From Mycolicibacterium bacteremicum (GTDB lineage: Bacteria; Actinomycetota; Actinomycetes; Mycobacteriales; Mycobacteriaceae), in NCBI RefSeq assembly GCF_002086115.1, contig NZ_MVHJ01000006.1:186001-250000 (forward strand): a stretch of DNA of 64,000 nucleotides, read 5' to 3'. Positions 34,984 through 43,491 of the stretch are shown here, in pieces (the first letter of the stretch is position 1; every line of letters starts with the position of its first letter). A program made the translations under genes and the position numbers. A model generated the notes under the pieces. That model was not told the origin of the DNA. It saw only the letters and a list, made by a program, of their open reading frames with translations, and made no database searches.

Positions 34984-36107
34984 CCGAGCAGCGCCTCGAC
35001 GGCGCGGTGCGGGCGCCGCTGCTCCCAGTACCGCCGGTTTCGCTCATACAGCCGATCCCCGGCCGCGGCCGCTTGCTCGACGTCGAGCAGCGAACGCCGG
35101 CAGGCGGCGACGAAGGCGTCGTCGTGGTCGTAGGTGTCCAGTTCCAGCAGCTCCCCCAGCGAGCCGACCGCCGCCGTGGTGCCCACCACGGGCAGCCCCA
35201 TCCGGGCCGCGTCCAGGATCTTCACCCGCACGCCGCCGCCGGTGCTGATCGGCGCGATCATGGTGCGGCACGTCGCCAGGAACGCGCCGAGATCGTCGAC
35301 GAAGCCGAGATCGCGCACTCCGCCCGGGTACATCGGATCCTTGGCGCCGGCGTTCTTGGCGCCGATGATGCACAGCTCGGCGCCCTCGATGCCGGCGGCG
35401 ATCCGTGGCCACAGCCGCAGCGCGGTCAGGAACGCCTCCTGGTTCGGCGGCCAGTCCCGGGTGCCCATCAGCACCAGCCGGCGCCCGGTGTCGGCGACCG
35501 GAACCTGGTCGGCCGGTGGCAATGTCAGGTCCAGCCAGCGTGCCGAGGGCACCCCGTTGGCGCGGTAGAACTCCGCCTCCTCGGCGTCATAGGTGCCCAC
35601 CGCGTCGGCCGCCCGGGCCACCCGCAACTCGTCACGCACCAACGGAGGTGTCTGCAGCCGGCCCAGCAGGCCGCGGGTGGCCCGCCACACCAGGGACTCG
35701 CTGACATGGGTGTTGACCACCAGCCGGGCCCGGCCGACCTGTGTGCTGCGCAGGAAGGATTCGGCCATGTAGCTGTGCTCGGCGACGAACACGTCGGCCC
35801 GGGCCGCCGAGATCGCGGCGACCAGGTCGTCGTTGTCGAAGCGGGCGTGGGTGAGGCTGCGGCCCGTGCGGGCGACATCGGCGAGCAGGCGCAGCGGCTG
35901 CACCCCGGACTTGGGCACCCGCACCAGGGGCATCCCGCCGGCCAGCACGTCGGTCTCGACGGTGCCGGGCGGCAGGTGGGACAGACAGATCGCCGACACC
36001 TCGTACCGATCGGCGGCCAACGACATCACCAGCCGGGACAGCTCGACATCGCCGCCGTGTTCGGTGGACGGATCCTTCGACAGCAGGAAGATCGCAGTCG
36101 GGGTCAT
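34980..36107 (-). CDS. Glycosyltransferase family 4-type (EPS)
   Basis: A 375-residue cytoplasmic GT-B enzyme. The N-terminal half contains LLSKDPSTEHGGDVELSRLVMSL, the acceptor-side glycine motif. The C-terminal half has LVLMGTRDWPPNQEAF, LGFVDDLGAFLATCRTMIAPISTGGGVRVKILDAARMGLPVV, i.e. the donor-binding region of GT4 family members. Start ATG 36107 overlaps the flippase stop by four bases; the open frame runs on upstream in the flippase but out of its frame. Donor and linkage are unknown. It is last in the glycosyltransferase sub-operon (40.3 to 35.0 kb, leftward). Confidence 0.85.
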   Translation of the reverse strand: MTPTAIFLLSKDPSTEHGGDVELSRLVMSLAADRYEVSAICLSHLPPGTVETDVLAGGMPLVRVPKSGVQPLRLLADVARTGRSLTHARFDNDDLVAAISAARADVFVAEHSYMAESFLRSTQVGRARLVVNTHVSESLVWRATRGLLGRLQTPPLVRDELRVARAADAVGTYDAEEAEFYRANGVPSARWLDLTLPPADQVPVADTGRRLVLMGTRDWPPNQEAFLTALRLWPRIAAGIEGAELCIIGAKNAGAKDPMYPGGVRDLGFVDDLGAFLATCRTMIAPISTGGGVRVKILDAARMGLPVVGTTAAVGSLGELLELDTYDHDDAFVAACRRSLLDVEQAAAAGDRLYERNRRYWEQRRPHRAVEALLG

Positions 36108-37294
36108 TGCGGCGCCTTCGTGTCGGCGGGCCTGCGGTACAGGATGTAGGCGTAGATGGCGAGCAGCAGGGCGTCGGCGATCACGGTGGCGATCGCGGCG
36201 CCGACGGCTCCGGCGACGGCCAGCAGCGCCACCAGACCGAGTTTGACCGGCAGCAGGCTCAGATTGGCCACCAGCCGCGTGGTGTCGCGGCGTTGCAGGT
36301 AGAGCACCGCCTGGAAGACCGAGGTGACGGTGCGCATACCGCAGAACAGGCTCATGATGATCATCGCGACGGCGAGTTCCTGCGGCGCGGGCGTGAACAG
36401 CATGACCACCCCGGCGATCAGCACCAGCAGACCGGCGACCACGCCCAGGATCAGGGTGCTGCGCAGCGGCGGTCCGGACGCCAGGTGCCCGTCCCCCTCC
36501 CGCATCGACCTGTTGTAGGACATACCGAACGACTGGCCCACGGCGACGATGGCGATCGTCACCGTCACGGTCAGCGCGTAGTAGCCGACGGTGGTGTCGT
36601 CGGTGAGCCAGCCCAGCAGCAGCACATCGCCTTGCAGATAGGCCGCCAGGCCCAGCATCTCGCCGATCAGGACGGCGATCAGTCGGGGCGGGCCGGGCAT
36701 GCCGGGGCGGTGCCGGAGCACGATGAAGCCGACGACCACGGCGATCACCACGTACGGCGACACCAGCCACATGCTGGCCGCCTGCAGGGTCGGGTTCTCG
36801 GCCAGGAACAGATACGCCGCGGCCAGCGCGACGCTGACCACCTGGCGAATGGTGTCGGCCTGGGCGACCCGCTGCGGTTGCCCGTCCCGCGCCCAGTGAC
36901 TCTGGTAGGCCTTCATGATGATCTCGCCGCCGGCCACGAACAGCCCGAACCAGGCAATGTAGCTGACCTGCACCAGTGCCACGCCGGCCACCATCAGGGC
37001 CAGCCCGAGCAGGTACCGGCTGGCCCGTTCGGCCAGGAAGCGGTCCTCGGACTCGCGCACCGCGCGCACCGCGAACGGGTTGTCCAGCGGCGGGCCGATC
37101 AACGAGAAGACCGCATAGGCCATGCCGTACTGGCCGTAGTCGGCGATGCCGAGCTGGGCGATGATGATGACCGTCCACAGCAGGCCGACACCACGCCCGC
37201 CGTACAGCCAGAAGACGGCCCACAGGGTGCGCATCAGGTGGTGCCGGGTCGGGGCGGCAGCGGCCGGCGCCGGCTGCTCCAGCGGATCGCTCAC
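36104..37294 (-). CDS. Wzx-type polysaccharide flippase (MOP/MATE superfamily)
   Basis: Flips the lipid-linked repeat unit across the inner membrane for Wzy polymerisation. It has 396 residues and about twelve predicted hydrophobic helices with short loops. These include FWLYGGRGVGLLWTVIIIAQL at the start, QGDVLLLGWLTDDTTVGYYAL as the central block typical of Wzx exporters, and TSVFQAVLYLQRRDTTRLVANLSLLPVKLGLVALL near the end. Starts at GTG 37294, overlapping the upstream glycosyltransferase stop by four bases. Presence next to Wzy-, Wzz- and initiating-transferase genes supports the assignment. Confidence 0.85.
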   Translation of the reverse strand: MSDPLEQPAPAAAAPTRHHLMRTLWAVFWLYGGRGVGLLWTVIIIAQLGIADYGQYGMAYAVFSLIGPPLDNPFAVRAVRESEDRFLAERASRYLLGLALMVAGVALVQVSYIAWFGLFVAGGEIIMKAYQSHWARDGQPQRVAQADTIRQVVSVALAAAYLFLAENPTLQAASMWLVSPYVVIAVVVGFIVLRHRPGMPGPPRLIAVLIGEMLGLAAYLQGDVLLLGWLTDDTTVGYYALTVTVTIAIVAVGQSFGMSYNRSMREGDGHLASGPPLRSTLILGVVAGLLVLIAGVVMLFTPAPQELAVAMIIMSLFCGMRTVTSVFQAVLYLQRRDTTRLVANLSLLPVKLGLVALLAVAGAVGAAIATVIADALLLAIYAYILYRRPADTKAPQ

Positions 37295-38400
37295 CCGGGC
37301 CGCACCCGCGACCAGATGTCGACGAACGCCTCGGCGGTGCGCGCGGCCGATCGTTCCTGCCGGGTGCGATCGGCGTTGTGCCCCAGCTCGGTCAGCCGGG
37401 CCCGGTCCTCGAGCAGCGACTCGATACCGGCGGCCAGCCCGGCGGCCACCGCGTCCTGCCCGTCACCGCGCGGGGTGACGTTGAGAACGCCCTGAGCGCT
37501 GCCCAATTCGGCCAGCGACCCGTACCCGGTGCACACCACCGGGGTGCTGTAGGCCATCGCGTGGGCCACCACCCCGGAGGCCGGGTAGGTCTCGGCGTAG
37601 AAGTGCCGCTTGCCGTAGGGGACGACGATGGCGCGCACCGACGCGAAGAAGGCGTCCTCCTCGGCGCCGTCGACGCCGCCGAGGATCTCGATGCCCTCGG
37701 CCTTCGGCAGTGCCTCGGTGCCGCGGCCGGCGACCCGGATGGTGATATCGGCGGGCAGCAGTTCGCGGATCCGGGCGATCTGCTCGAAACCCTTGCCGCG
37801 GTAGACGAATCCGAAGAACCCGACCGCCTTCGGGCGGTCCTGTGCGGGCGTGATGGCCGGGCGTTCGCGCACCAGGTGCGGCACACAGTAGGTGGTGGTG
37901 TCGGGGTAGGTGCGGGCGATCGACTGCCGACCGGTCTCGGTGAGCGCTATCAGGGTGCGCCCCGCGTGTACCCGGCCCTCGACGGCCCGTGACACCGGCC
38001 GCAGCGGGTAGTGGATGCCGTGGGTGAGCAACCGCGAGGACGCGATCCGCTTGGTGCGGGCCAAGAACCACAGTCCCTGCGGCGGGTCGTGGATGGTCGC
38101 GGTGACCGGCACATCGGTGATCCCGGCGGTGGCCCAGAACGTCGGCAGCACCCCGGTGGACAGTTCGGCGTGCACCAGGGTCCGCCCGGGCGGTCCGTCG
38201 TCGATCAACCTGCGCACCTGCGCGCGGTGGCGGCGCAGGTCGGCAAGGGTGTCCGCGCCCGGGCCGGCGGTCCGGTGCTCGACGATCTCGCCGAGGTGGG
38301 GACGCAGCGCGGTCACCAGATCCTGGGCGTAGTCGCCGACGGCGGTCTGCCCCTCGTCGGGCGCGACGAAGACGAGCCGGTGATCGGCCAGCGGGCCCAT
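37291..38400 (-). CDS. Glycosyltransferase family 4-type (EPS)
   Basis: A 369-residue GT-B enzyme. The donor side shows PKAVGFFGFVYRGKGFEQIARI, TIRVAGRGTEAL, then YAETYPASGVVAHAMAYSTPVVCTGYGSLAEL, matching the E-x7-E-like region of GT4 enzymes in a variant form. The amino half includes GQTAVGDYAQDLVTAL. Substrate unknown. ATG 38400 shares a base with the stop of the hexapeptide acyltransferase gene and the end overlaps the flippase, so all four genes are tightly coupled. Confidence 0.84.
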   Translation of the reverse strand: MGPLADHRLVFVAPDEGQTAVGDYAQDLVTALRPHLGEIVEHRTAGPGADTLADLRRHRAQVRRLIDDGPPGRTLVHAELSTGVLPTFWATAGITDVPVTATIHDPPQGLWFLARTKRIASSRLLTHGIHYPLRPVSRAVEGRVHAGRTLIALTETGRQSIARTYPDTTTYCVPHLVRERPAITPAQDRPKAVGFFGFVYRGKGFEQIARIRELLPADITIRVAGRGTEALPKAEGIEILGGVDGAEEDAFFASVRAIVVPYGKRHFYAETYPASGVVAHAMAYSTPVVCTGYGSLAELGSAQGVLNVTPRGDGQDAVAAGLAAGIESLLEDRARLTELGHNADRTRQERSAARTAEAFVDIWSRVRPG

Positions 38401-39077
38401 CAGTAGAACAGTGGGCGGTGATTGTTGGTGTAGCCCAGCGATTCCGCCGGACGCTTACCGATCACCTTGGCCGGTACCCCACCGACGATGTCGAGGTCGG
38501 CGACGTCCTTGTTGACCACGGCGTGCGCGGCCACCACCGCACCACGGCCGATGAGCGAGGGCAGCACCATCGCCCGGCTGGCGATCCACACGTAGTCCTG
38601 CACGACGGTCGGGATCGGGACCGGCAGGAAGTCGGGGTGGTTGATGTCGTGCCCGCCGCCGATGAAGTGCACATCGCTGGCGATGGTGACGTTGTTGCCG
38701 ATGTAGAGCCCGGCCCGCGAATCCAGCAGGCAGCGGAATCCGATCGCCACGCCGTCACCGACGGTGAGGAACTCGATGTCCAGCACGGTCGTGCCGCGCA
38801 GGATCGAGGTGCGCTGGCCGATCCGGGCGCCCATCAGGCGCAGATAACCCTGCCGGATGGTGTGCGACGGGATGTAGGTGACAAAGCTGTTGAAGAACAA
38901 CTCGCCGAGCCGGTTGCGGATCTTCCGGCCGCGGGTCATGCCCTGCATCTTGTAGTCGACGACGCGGTTGTTCTCGTCGAGGATCCACTCCGGCGGCGGC
39001 GGCATGTGCAGTGCGGGCGCGGCGGCCTGCTTGCGGGCGACGTCCTCCGGATCAGCCGACGCGGGTACTCCGGTCAT
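38400..39077 (-). CDS. Hexapeptide-repeat acyltransferase (left-handed beta-helix, WcaF-like)
   Basis: A 225-residue trimeric-type acetyltransferase. The hexad repeats are easy to see: LTVGDGVAIGFRCLLDSRAGLYIGNNVTIASDVHFIGGG, with the catalytic-type histidine in GGGHDINHPDF, and VWIASRAMVLPSLIGRGAVVAAHAVVNKDV. It probably O-acetylates the cytoplasmic repeat unit. I choose ATG 39077 because AAAAGGAG (39087-39094) is nine bases upstream; ATGs at 39083, 39113 and 39119 are less well placed. Coupled by one base to the downstream glycosyltransferase. Confidence 0.85.
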   Translation of the reverse strand: MTGVPASADPEDVARKQAAAPALHMPPPPEWILDENNRVVDYKMQGMTRGRKIRNRLGELFFNSFVTYIPSHTIRQGYLRLMGARIGQRTSILRGTTVLDIEFLTVGDGVAIGFRCLLDSRAGLYIGNNVTIASDVHFIGGGHDINHPDFLPVPIPTVVQDYVWIASRAMVLPSLIGRGAVVAAHAVVNKDVADLDIVGGVPAKVIGKRPAESLGYTNNHRPLFY

Positions 39078-39146
39078 GATCATGTGCTCCTTTTGCGATT
39101 GCGCGTCCACCATAGCCATCCGGGCGGTGGTGTCGCCTGGTTCAGG

Positions 39147-40328
39147 TCAGGATGGTGTGGGCGGCGGGGCCACCGGACCGACGAGTTGTTCGACGGCCGC
39201 GTAGAGCGATTCGGCGTAGCGCGCCTCGGTGAAGCGCTGGGCGTGCGCGCGCAATGCGTCGGGGTCGAACGCACCAGCCTCGAACCGGTCCAGCGCCGCG
39301 GCGATGGCGGCGGGCTCGGGGCGGTCGAAGAAGACCCCGGTGCTGCCCTCCACGACGGTGTCCAGGAAGCCGCCCCAGCGCAGCACGATGCTGGGCTTGC
39401 CCGACACCGCGGCCTCGATGGGCGTCAGTCCGAAGTCCTCGTAACTGGCCGCGATCAACGCCCGGCAGGACTGGTACAGCCAGGCCATCTGACCGTCGGT
39501 CAGCGCCGAGAGCAGCATCACGTTGGGGGTGCGCATCTTCTCCAGCCGCGCGGCCTCGGGTCCGTGACCGACGACGACGAGCCTGCGGTCGCCACCGGCG
39601 AACGCGCCGACCACCGCGTCGACGTTCTTGTAGGCCATGAACCGGGACACGCACAGATAGAAGGGGTCACCGCCGTCGGTGAGCCAATGCGCGATCTCGG
39701 GAACGGGTTCGGTGGCGGCATGCGGTTTCAGCGCGATCGGCGAGGGCAGCACCCCGGCGCTGATGCCGTACGCGGCGTGGATGCGGTCCTTGATGGCCGT
39801 CGATACCGCCAGGTAGCGGTGCACGCTGTCGGCCGCCCGCTTGTCCCAGGCCTTCAGCGCGGGCGAGCCGACCTTGAGCACGGCGCGCTTGAGCTTGTCC
39901 CCGTCGGGCTTGAGGTAGTGGTCCAGCGCGTAGAGCCAGTGCGCCGGGGTGTGGCAGTGCACCAGTTTGGCTCCGTCGGTACGGAATCCGTGCGCCCACC
40001 CGCTGCTGCTGGTCACCACCACGTCGGCGTCGACGTACATGGCGCCGGCGGCGAAGGGCAGCACCGGCAGGGCGGCGCGATGATGCTTGCGGAACAGCGG
40101 GATCCGGTTCAGCGGGGACACCCGCACATCGCGGTCGGCGAACTCGGGATAGGTGCCGTCCGGATCGTAGAGCAGGGTGTAGATCGGCGCCTCCGGAAAG
40201 GCCTTGCTCATCGAGAGCACGACCTTCTCGGCGCCGCCGCGCTGGGTCAGATAGTCGTGGGCGATGGCCACCCGCGGGCCGTCGACACCGTCGAACCGGT
40301 GCGGGGGCACGATGCGATCCTCACCCAC
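39147..40328 (-). CDS. Glycosyltransferase family 4-type, mannosyltransferase-like (EPS)
   Basis: A 393-residue GT-B enzyme with the acceptor-side RVAIAHDYLTQRGGAEKVVLSM, the segment VHCHTPAHWLYALDHYL common in WcaC/WbaZ-like mannosyltransferases, FYLCVSRFMAYKNVDAVVGAF, and the catalytic-region ASYEDFGLTPIEAAVSGKPSIVL (E-x7-E). GDP-mannose as donor would fit, but is inference. Starts at GTG 40328 (a second GTG at 40310 is possible). First gene of the glycosyltransferase sub-operon, with a 69-bp gap before the acyltransferase. Confidence 0.86.
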   Translation of the reverse strand: MGEDRIVPPHRFDGVDGPRVAIAHDYLTQRGGAEKVVLSMSKAFPEAPIYTLLYDPDGTYPEFADRDVRVSPLNRIPLFRKHHRAALPVLPFAAGAMYVDADVVVTSSSGWAHGFRTDGAKLVHCHTPAHWLYALDHYLKPDGDKLKRAVLKVGSPALKAWDKRAADSVHRYLAVSTAIKDRIHAAYGISAGVLPSPIALKPHAATEPVPEIAHWLTDGGDPFYLCVSRFMAYKNVDAVVGAFAGGDRRLVVVGHGPEAARLEKMRTPNVMLLSALTDGQMAWLYQSCRALIAASYEDFGLTPIEAAVSGKPSIVLRWGGFLDTVVEGSTGVFFDRPEPAAIAAALDRFEAGAFDPDALRAHAQRFTEARYAESLYAAVEQLVGPVAPPPTPS

Positions 40329-40469
40329 CGAGGTGTCCTCCCGGCAGCGGCCCCATACCGGGGCAGCCCTTCGACGTCGCCTGCAGGCTCAAACTCTTCG
40401 ACCCTCTCCCTCGACGCCGGGTACTCGGTGTGACGTTAGCCGACCCGGTCCGGCCCCGCCGACCCGACA

Positions 40470-40511
40470 CCCGCCAGTCCCGCGGACCCGGGCAGGTGAC
40501 CGCGTGGCGGG
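40470..40511. terminator. Hairpin after the kstD-kshA genes
   Basis: CCCGCCA pairs with TGGCGGG (outer 7 bp), and CGCGG with CCGCG (inner 5 bp), just past the kshA stop in the direction of transcription. Lacks a T-run. A second short hairpin (GCCCC-ATACC-GGGGC) lies closer to the glycosyltransferase start. Confidence 0.4.
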
Positions 40512-40515
40512 GCGT

Positions 40516-41667
40516 TCAGGTGGCGGGCGCGGCGGCCTCGGCGGCGGGCACGGTCTGGTTCGCCAGATTCTCGGCCACCTCCTCGGCCCAGATGCCGTAG
40601 GCGTGGGTGGTGTCGACCTCCAGCTCGAAACGGTCGGTCATCGCGGCGGTGACGTCGGCGGCGTCCACATAGAACTGCTCATACCAGCGGCGGTGCTGAT
40701 ACACCGCGCCGTCCTCCTCGGTGAGCAACGGGTTCTCGATGCGCGTCTTGTGCCGCCAGATCTCGACGTCCTCCAGGAAACCCTCGCCGAAGGACCGGCT
40801 CATCGCGCCCGCCAGCTTGGCCGCCTTCTCCGCGGGCAGGCCCGGCATCTGCTGCACGGCCACCCCCCACTGCAGCACGAAAGAGTTGTGCGTCACCGGG
40901 TAGTGGCAGTTGATCAGCGCGACCTCGACGGTGAAACCGGGCGCCAGGTCGTTGTGCAGCCAGTTGATCATGTACGCGGGACCGAAGTAGGTGGCCTCGG
41001 AGCGCAGATGCGTACCGTCCCACAGCTTGTCGGGATCGGCGGTGTAGTCCGGCCGGGGCTTGGACTCCATGAACTGGCTGGCCGTGTGCCCCTCGATGAC
41101 GTTCTTGAAGAACGTCGGGTAGGCGTGGTGGATGTAGAAGAAGTGCGCCATGTCGACGTTGTTGTCCACGATCTCACGACAGTGCGACCCCTCGATGAGC
41201 ACCGAGTTCCACTGCCAGGGCGACCAGCGCCCCTCGGCGTAACCCTCGATGGTCGGCGGGATGAGTTCGGCAGGCGGGGTGGAGCGTTCGGGGTCGTGCC
41301 AGACCAGCAGTTGTCCGTTGACCTCGTGGGTCGGCCAGGTGCGGGTGCGGGCCAGCCGCGGCGTGCGTTTGGCGTAGGGCACCAGCGTGCACCTGCCGTC
41401 GGCACCCCAGCGCCAGTCGTGGAAGGGGCAGGCCAGGCTGTCGTCCTTGATCGAGCCGCGGGACAGGTCCCCACCCATGTGCCGGCAGTAGGCGTCCAGG
41501 ACGTGGATCGACCCGGCGGCGTCGCTGAACACCACCAGCTTGGTGCCGAAGGCCTCGATACCGTGTGGTTGCCCGTCCCGGAAGGTCTCGGCCAGCCCCA
41601 GGCAGTGCCAGCCCCGGGCGAAACGGGTCATCGCCACACCGGCGTCGATCTCGCGGATGTCGGTCAT
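40516..41667 (-). CDS. kshA: 3-Ketosteroid 9-alpha-hydroxylase oxygenase subunit, KshA-type Rieske oxygenase
   Basis: Hydroxylates carbon 9 of 3-ketosteroids, which with Delta1-dehydrogenation opens steroid ring B. In the 383 residues the Rieske ligands are Cys61-x-His63 (CRHMGGD) and Cys80-x2-His83 (CPFHDW); mononuclear iron ligands include His175 and His180 in DMAHFFYIHHAYPT. The stretches GTKLVVF, DWRWGADGRC and YFGPAYMINWLHN closely follow M. tuberculosis KshA. Its ATG overlaps the kstD stop by four bases. The reductase KshB is not encoded here. It may be a paralog with different steroid preference. Confidence 0.88.
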   Translation of the reverse strand: MTDIREIDAGVAMTRFARGWHCLGLAETFRDGQPHGIEAFGTKLVVFSDAAGSIHVLDAYCRHMGGDLSRGSIKDDSLACPFHDWRWGADGRCTLVPYAKRTPRLARTRTWPTHEVNGQLLVWHDPERSTPPAELIPPTIEGYAEGRWSPWQWNSVLIEGSHCREIVDNNVDMAHFFYIHHAYPTFFKNVIEGHTASQFMESKPRPDYTADPDKLWDGTHLRSEATYFGPAYMINWLHNDLAPGFTVEVALINCHYPVTHNSFVLQWGVAVQQMPGLPAEKAAKLAGAMSRSFGEGFLEDVEIWRHKTRIENPLLTEEDGAVYQHRRWYEQFYVDAADVTAAMTDRFELEVDTTHAYGIWAEEVAENLANQTVPAAEAAAPAT

Positions 41668-43226
41668 GAGGTCCTGCCTAGCATGTCGCGGACGGCGAGG
41701 TGGCTGAACAGCATGCTCGTTCCGATCGGATTTCCGCCGCCGGGATAGGCGGTGCCGCTCGGCGCGGCCATGGTGTTGCCCGCCGCGTACAGCCCCGCGA
41801 TGACCTCGCCCGCGGTGTCGAGCACCCGGGCGGCGGTGTCGGTGCGCAATCCACCCTTGGTGCCCAGGTCCGAGACACCGAACGCGGCGGCGTGGAAGGG
41901 GCCCCGCTCGATGGGCACCAGCGGCGACGCCCCACCGGAGAACGCCCGGTCATACGGTTCGTCGCCGCGGCCGAAATCGTCGTCGTGCCCGGCGGCGACG
42001 AAGGCGTTGTACCGCCGGACCGTCTCGGCGAGATTGTCCGGCGAGACGCCGATGGCGATGGCGAGATCGGCCAAGGTGTCCGCGGTGCGCCACAATCCGG
42101 CTCGCACGTACTGTTCGGTGGCCACCATCGAGACGTTGGTGGCCTGAACCGGCGGCACCACGCCGGCGCGGTCGTCGTAGACCATCCAGAACGGCAGCGT
42201 CACGGTCCCGGCCGCGATCGCCGCCAGCACGCCGCGGCCCAGCCGGTCATAGGCCGCGGACTCGTTGACGAAGCGTCGGCCGGCGTCGTCGACGAAGATG
42301 CCGCCGGTGAACCACAGGGCGAACGCCGAGCTGCCGTCGGGGTGGGTCAGCCCCGGCGACCACCACGCCTGATCCATCAGATCGGTATCGGCGCCGACGG
42401 CGATGCCGGCCAGGTGCGCCAGTCCGCGGTTACTCGCCGGCCCCATGCTGTCGCGCACCGTACCGGGCACCCCGTAGCGCTTCCGCATCTCGGTGTTGTG
42501 CTCGAATCCGCCGGCGGCCAGCAGCACGCCGCGGGTCGCCCGGACCGCCGCGCGTCGGCCGCCGTGTTCGGTGACGGCGCCGACGACCCGGCCGTCCTGC
42601 ACGATCAACTCGACCAGCGCGGTGTCCAGCCGTGCCGCGGCATGTGGGTACCGGGCGGTCGCGGCGAGCAGCCGGGCGATCAGCGCCCGCCCGCCGACGA
42701 AGTAGTCGTCCGGCTGCGGCGCGCCCAGACGGTCGGCGTCCAGCGGTCCGCGCACCGCGGTCCGCAACTGCGGTGCGGCCTCGACGCGTAGCGGTCTGGC
42801 ACAGATGTGGCGCATCCCGTCGGCCCGGGCCTTGGGTGCCGCACCGAAGTAGTCCGGCCACGGCAGCAGCGAGAACTTCAGCAGCTCATCGGATTCGAGG
42901 TACTCGATCAGTGGCGCCCCGCCCCGGACGTAGGTCTGCTGCAGGGCGGCCGCGGTGCGGTCCCCGACCACCGCGCGGTAGTACTCGTAGGCGTCGTCGA
43001 GGGTGTCGTCCACCCCCGCGCGCTGCAGCACCGGGTTGCACGGGAACCACATGCCGCCGCCACCGGAGTACGCGGTGGTGCCGCCGAATTTGTCCGATGC
43101 CTCCACCAGGAGTACCGAAAGGCCTTCGCGTGCCGCGGTATAGGCGCCGGTCACCCCGCCCGCTCCCGACCCGGCCACCAGCACGTCGACGGTCTCGTCC
43201 CACACTCCGGCATCCGCATCGCTCAC
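41664..43226 (-). CDS. 3-Ketosteroid Delta1-dehydrogenase-type flavoprotein
   Basis: A 520-residue FAD enzyme of the KstD / fumarate-reductase-like family that introduces the C1-C2 double bond in 3-ketosteroids. It opens with the FAD motif VLVAGSGAGGVTGAYTAAREGLSVLLVEA, then FGGTTAYSGGGGMWFPCN. It closes with GLYAAGNTMAAPSGTAYPGGGNPIG, where the active-site tyrosine and FAD-isoalloxazine loop of the family lie. Starts at GTG 43226. Coupled by ATGA to kshA, so the two ring-degradation activities are co-produced. Several KstD isoforms exist in mycobacteria and I cannot tell which, so no symbol is given. Confidence 0.85.
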   Translation of the reverse strand: MSDADAGVWDETVDVLVAGSGAGGVTGAYTAAREGLSVLLVEASDKFGGTTAYSGGGGMWFPCNPVLQRAGVDDTLDDAYEYYRAVVGDRTAAALQQTYVRGGAPLIEYLESDELLKFSLLPWPDYFGAAPKARADGMRHICARPLRVEAAPQLRTAVRGPLDADRLGAPQPDDYFVGGRALIARLLAATARYPHAAARLDTALVELIVQDGRVVGAVTEHGGRRAAVRATRGVLLAAGGFEHNTEMRKRYGVPGTVRDSMGPASNRGLAHLAGIAVGADTDLMDQAWWSPGLTHPDGSSAFALWFTGGIFVDDAGRRFVNESAAYDRLGRGVLAAIAAGTVTLPFWMVYDDRAGVVPPVQATNVSMVATEQYVRAGLWRTADTLADLAIAIGVSPDNLAETVRRYNAFVAAGHDDDFGRGDEPYDRAFSGGASPLVPIERGPFHAAAFGVSDLGTKGGLRTDTAARVLDTAGEVIAGLYAAGNTMAAPSGTAYPGGGNPIGTSMLFSHLAVRDMLGRTS

Positions 43227-43297
43227 CGTCCCTACCTAGCATGTCCGGCGCCGGGCCGGGCGCGATCGGACGGGGTGGACCGCAACACATCGGGACA

Positions 43298-43442
43298 GCA
43301 AAAGTCTTTGCGATTGCCACAACCTCGGCGTGCCGACCCGAAATTGACGCCTATGTCGAGCACCCGGACCCGATGGCGGTATCGGGGACATTTAGCCATC
43401 CGTCACACAGCTATGTCCGATTCCGGCCCGCCGGGCGGGCCG
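43298..43442. promoter_or_regulatory. Divergent kstD / methyltransferase intergenic repeats
   Basis: The 265-bp gap has an inverted repeat GCAAA-AGTC-TTTGC (43298-43311), operator-like and 72 bp from the kstD start. It also has a perfect GC hairpin CGGCCCGCC-G-GGCGGGCCG (43424-43442) before the methyltransferase. I found no KstR-type TNNAACNNGTTNNA site. Confidence 0.3.
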
Positions 43443-43491
43443 CGCGCGGTAACGTCCGACATTCCACGACGACTTTGCGGGGGCAAGCCGA

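Noticed and set aside
34980..37223. A 747-codon frame covering the flippase and a glycosyltransferase
   Set aside because: Only the part from ATG 36107 is a protein family match; the upstream part is an out-of-frame shadow of the flippase gene.
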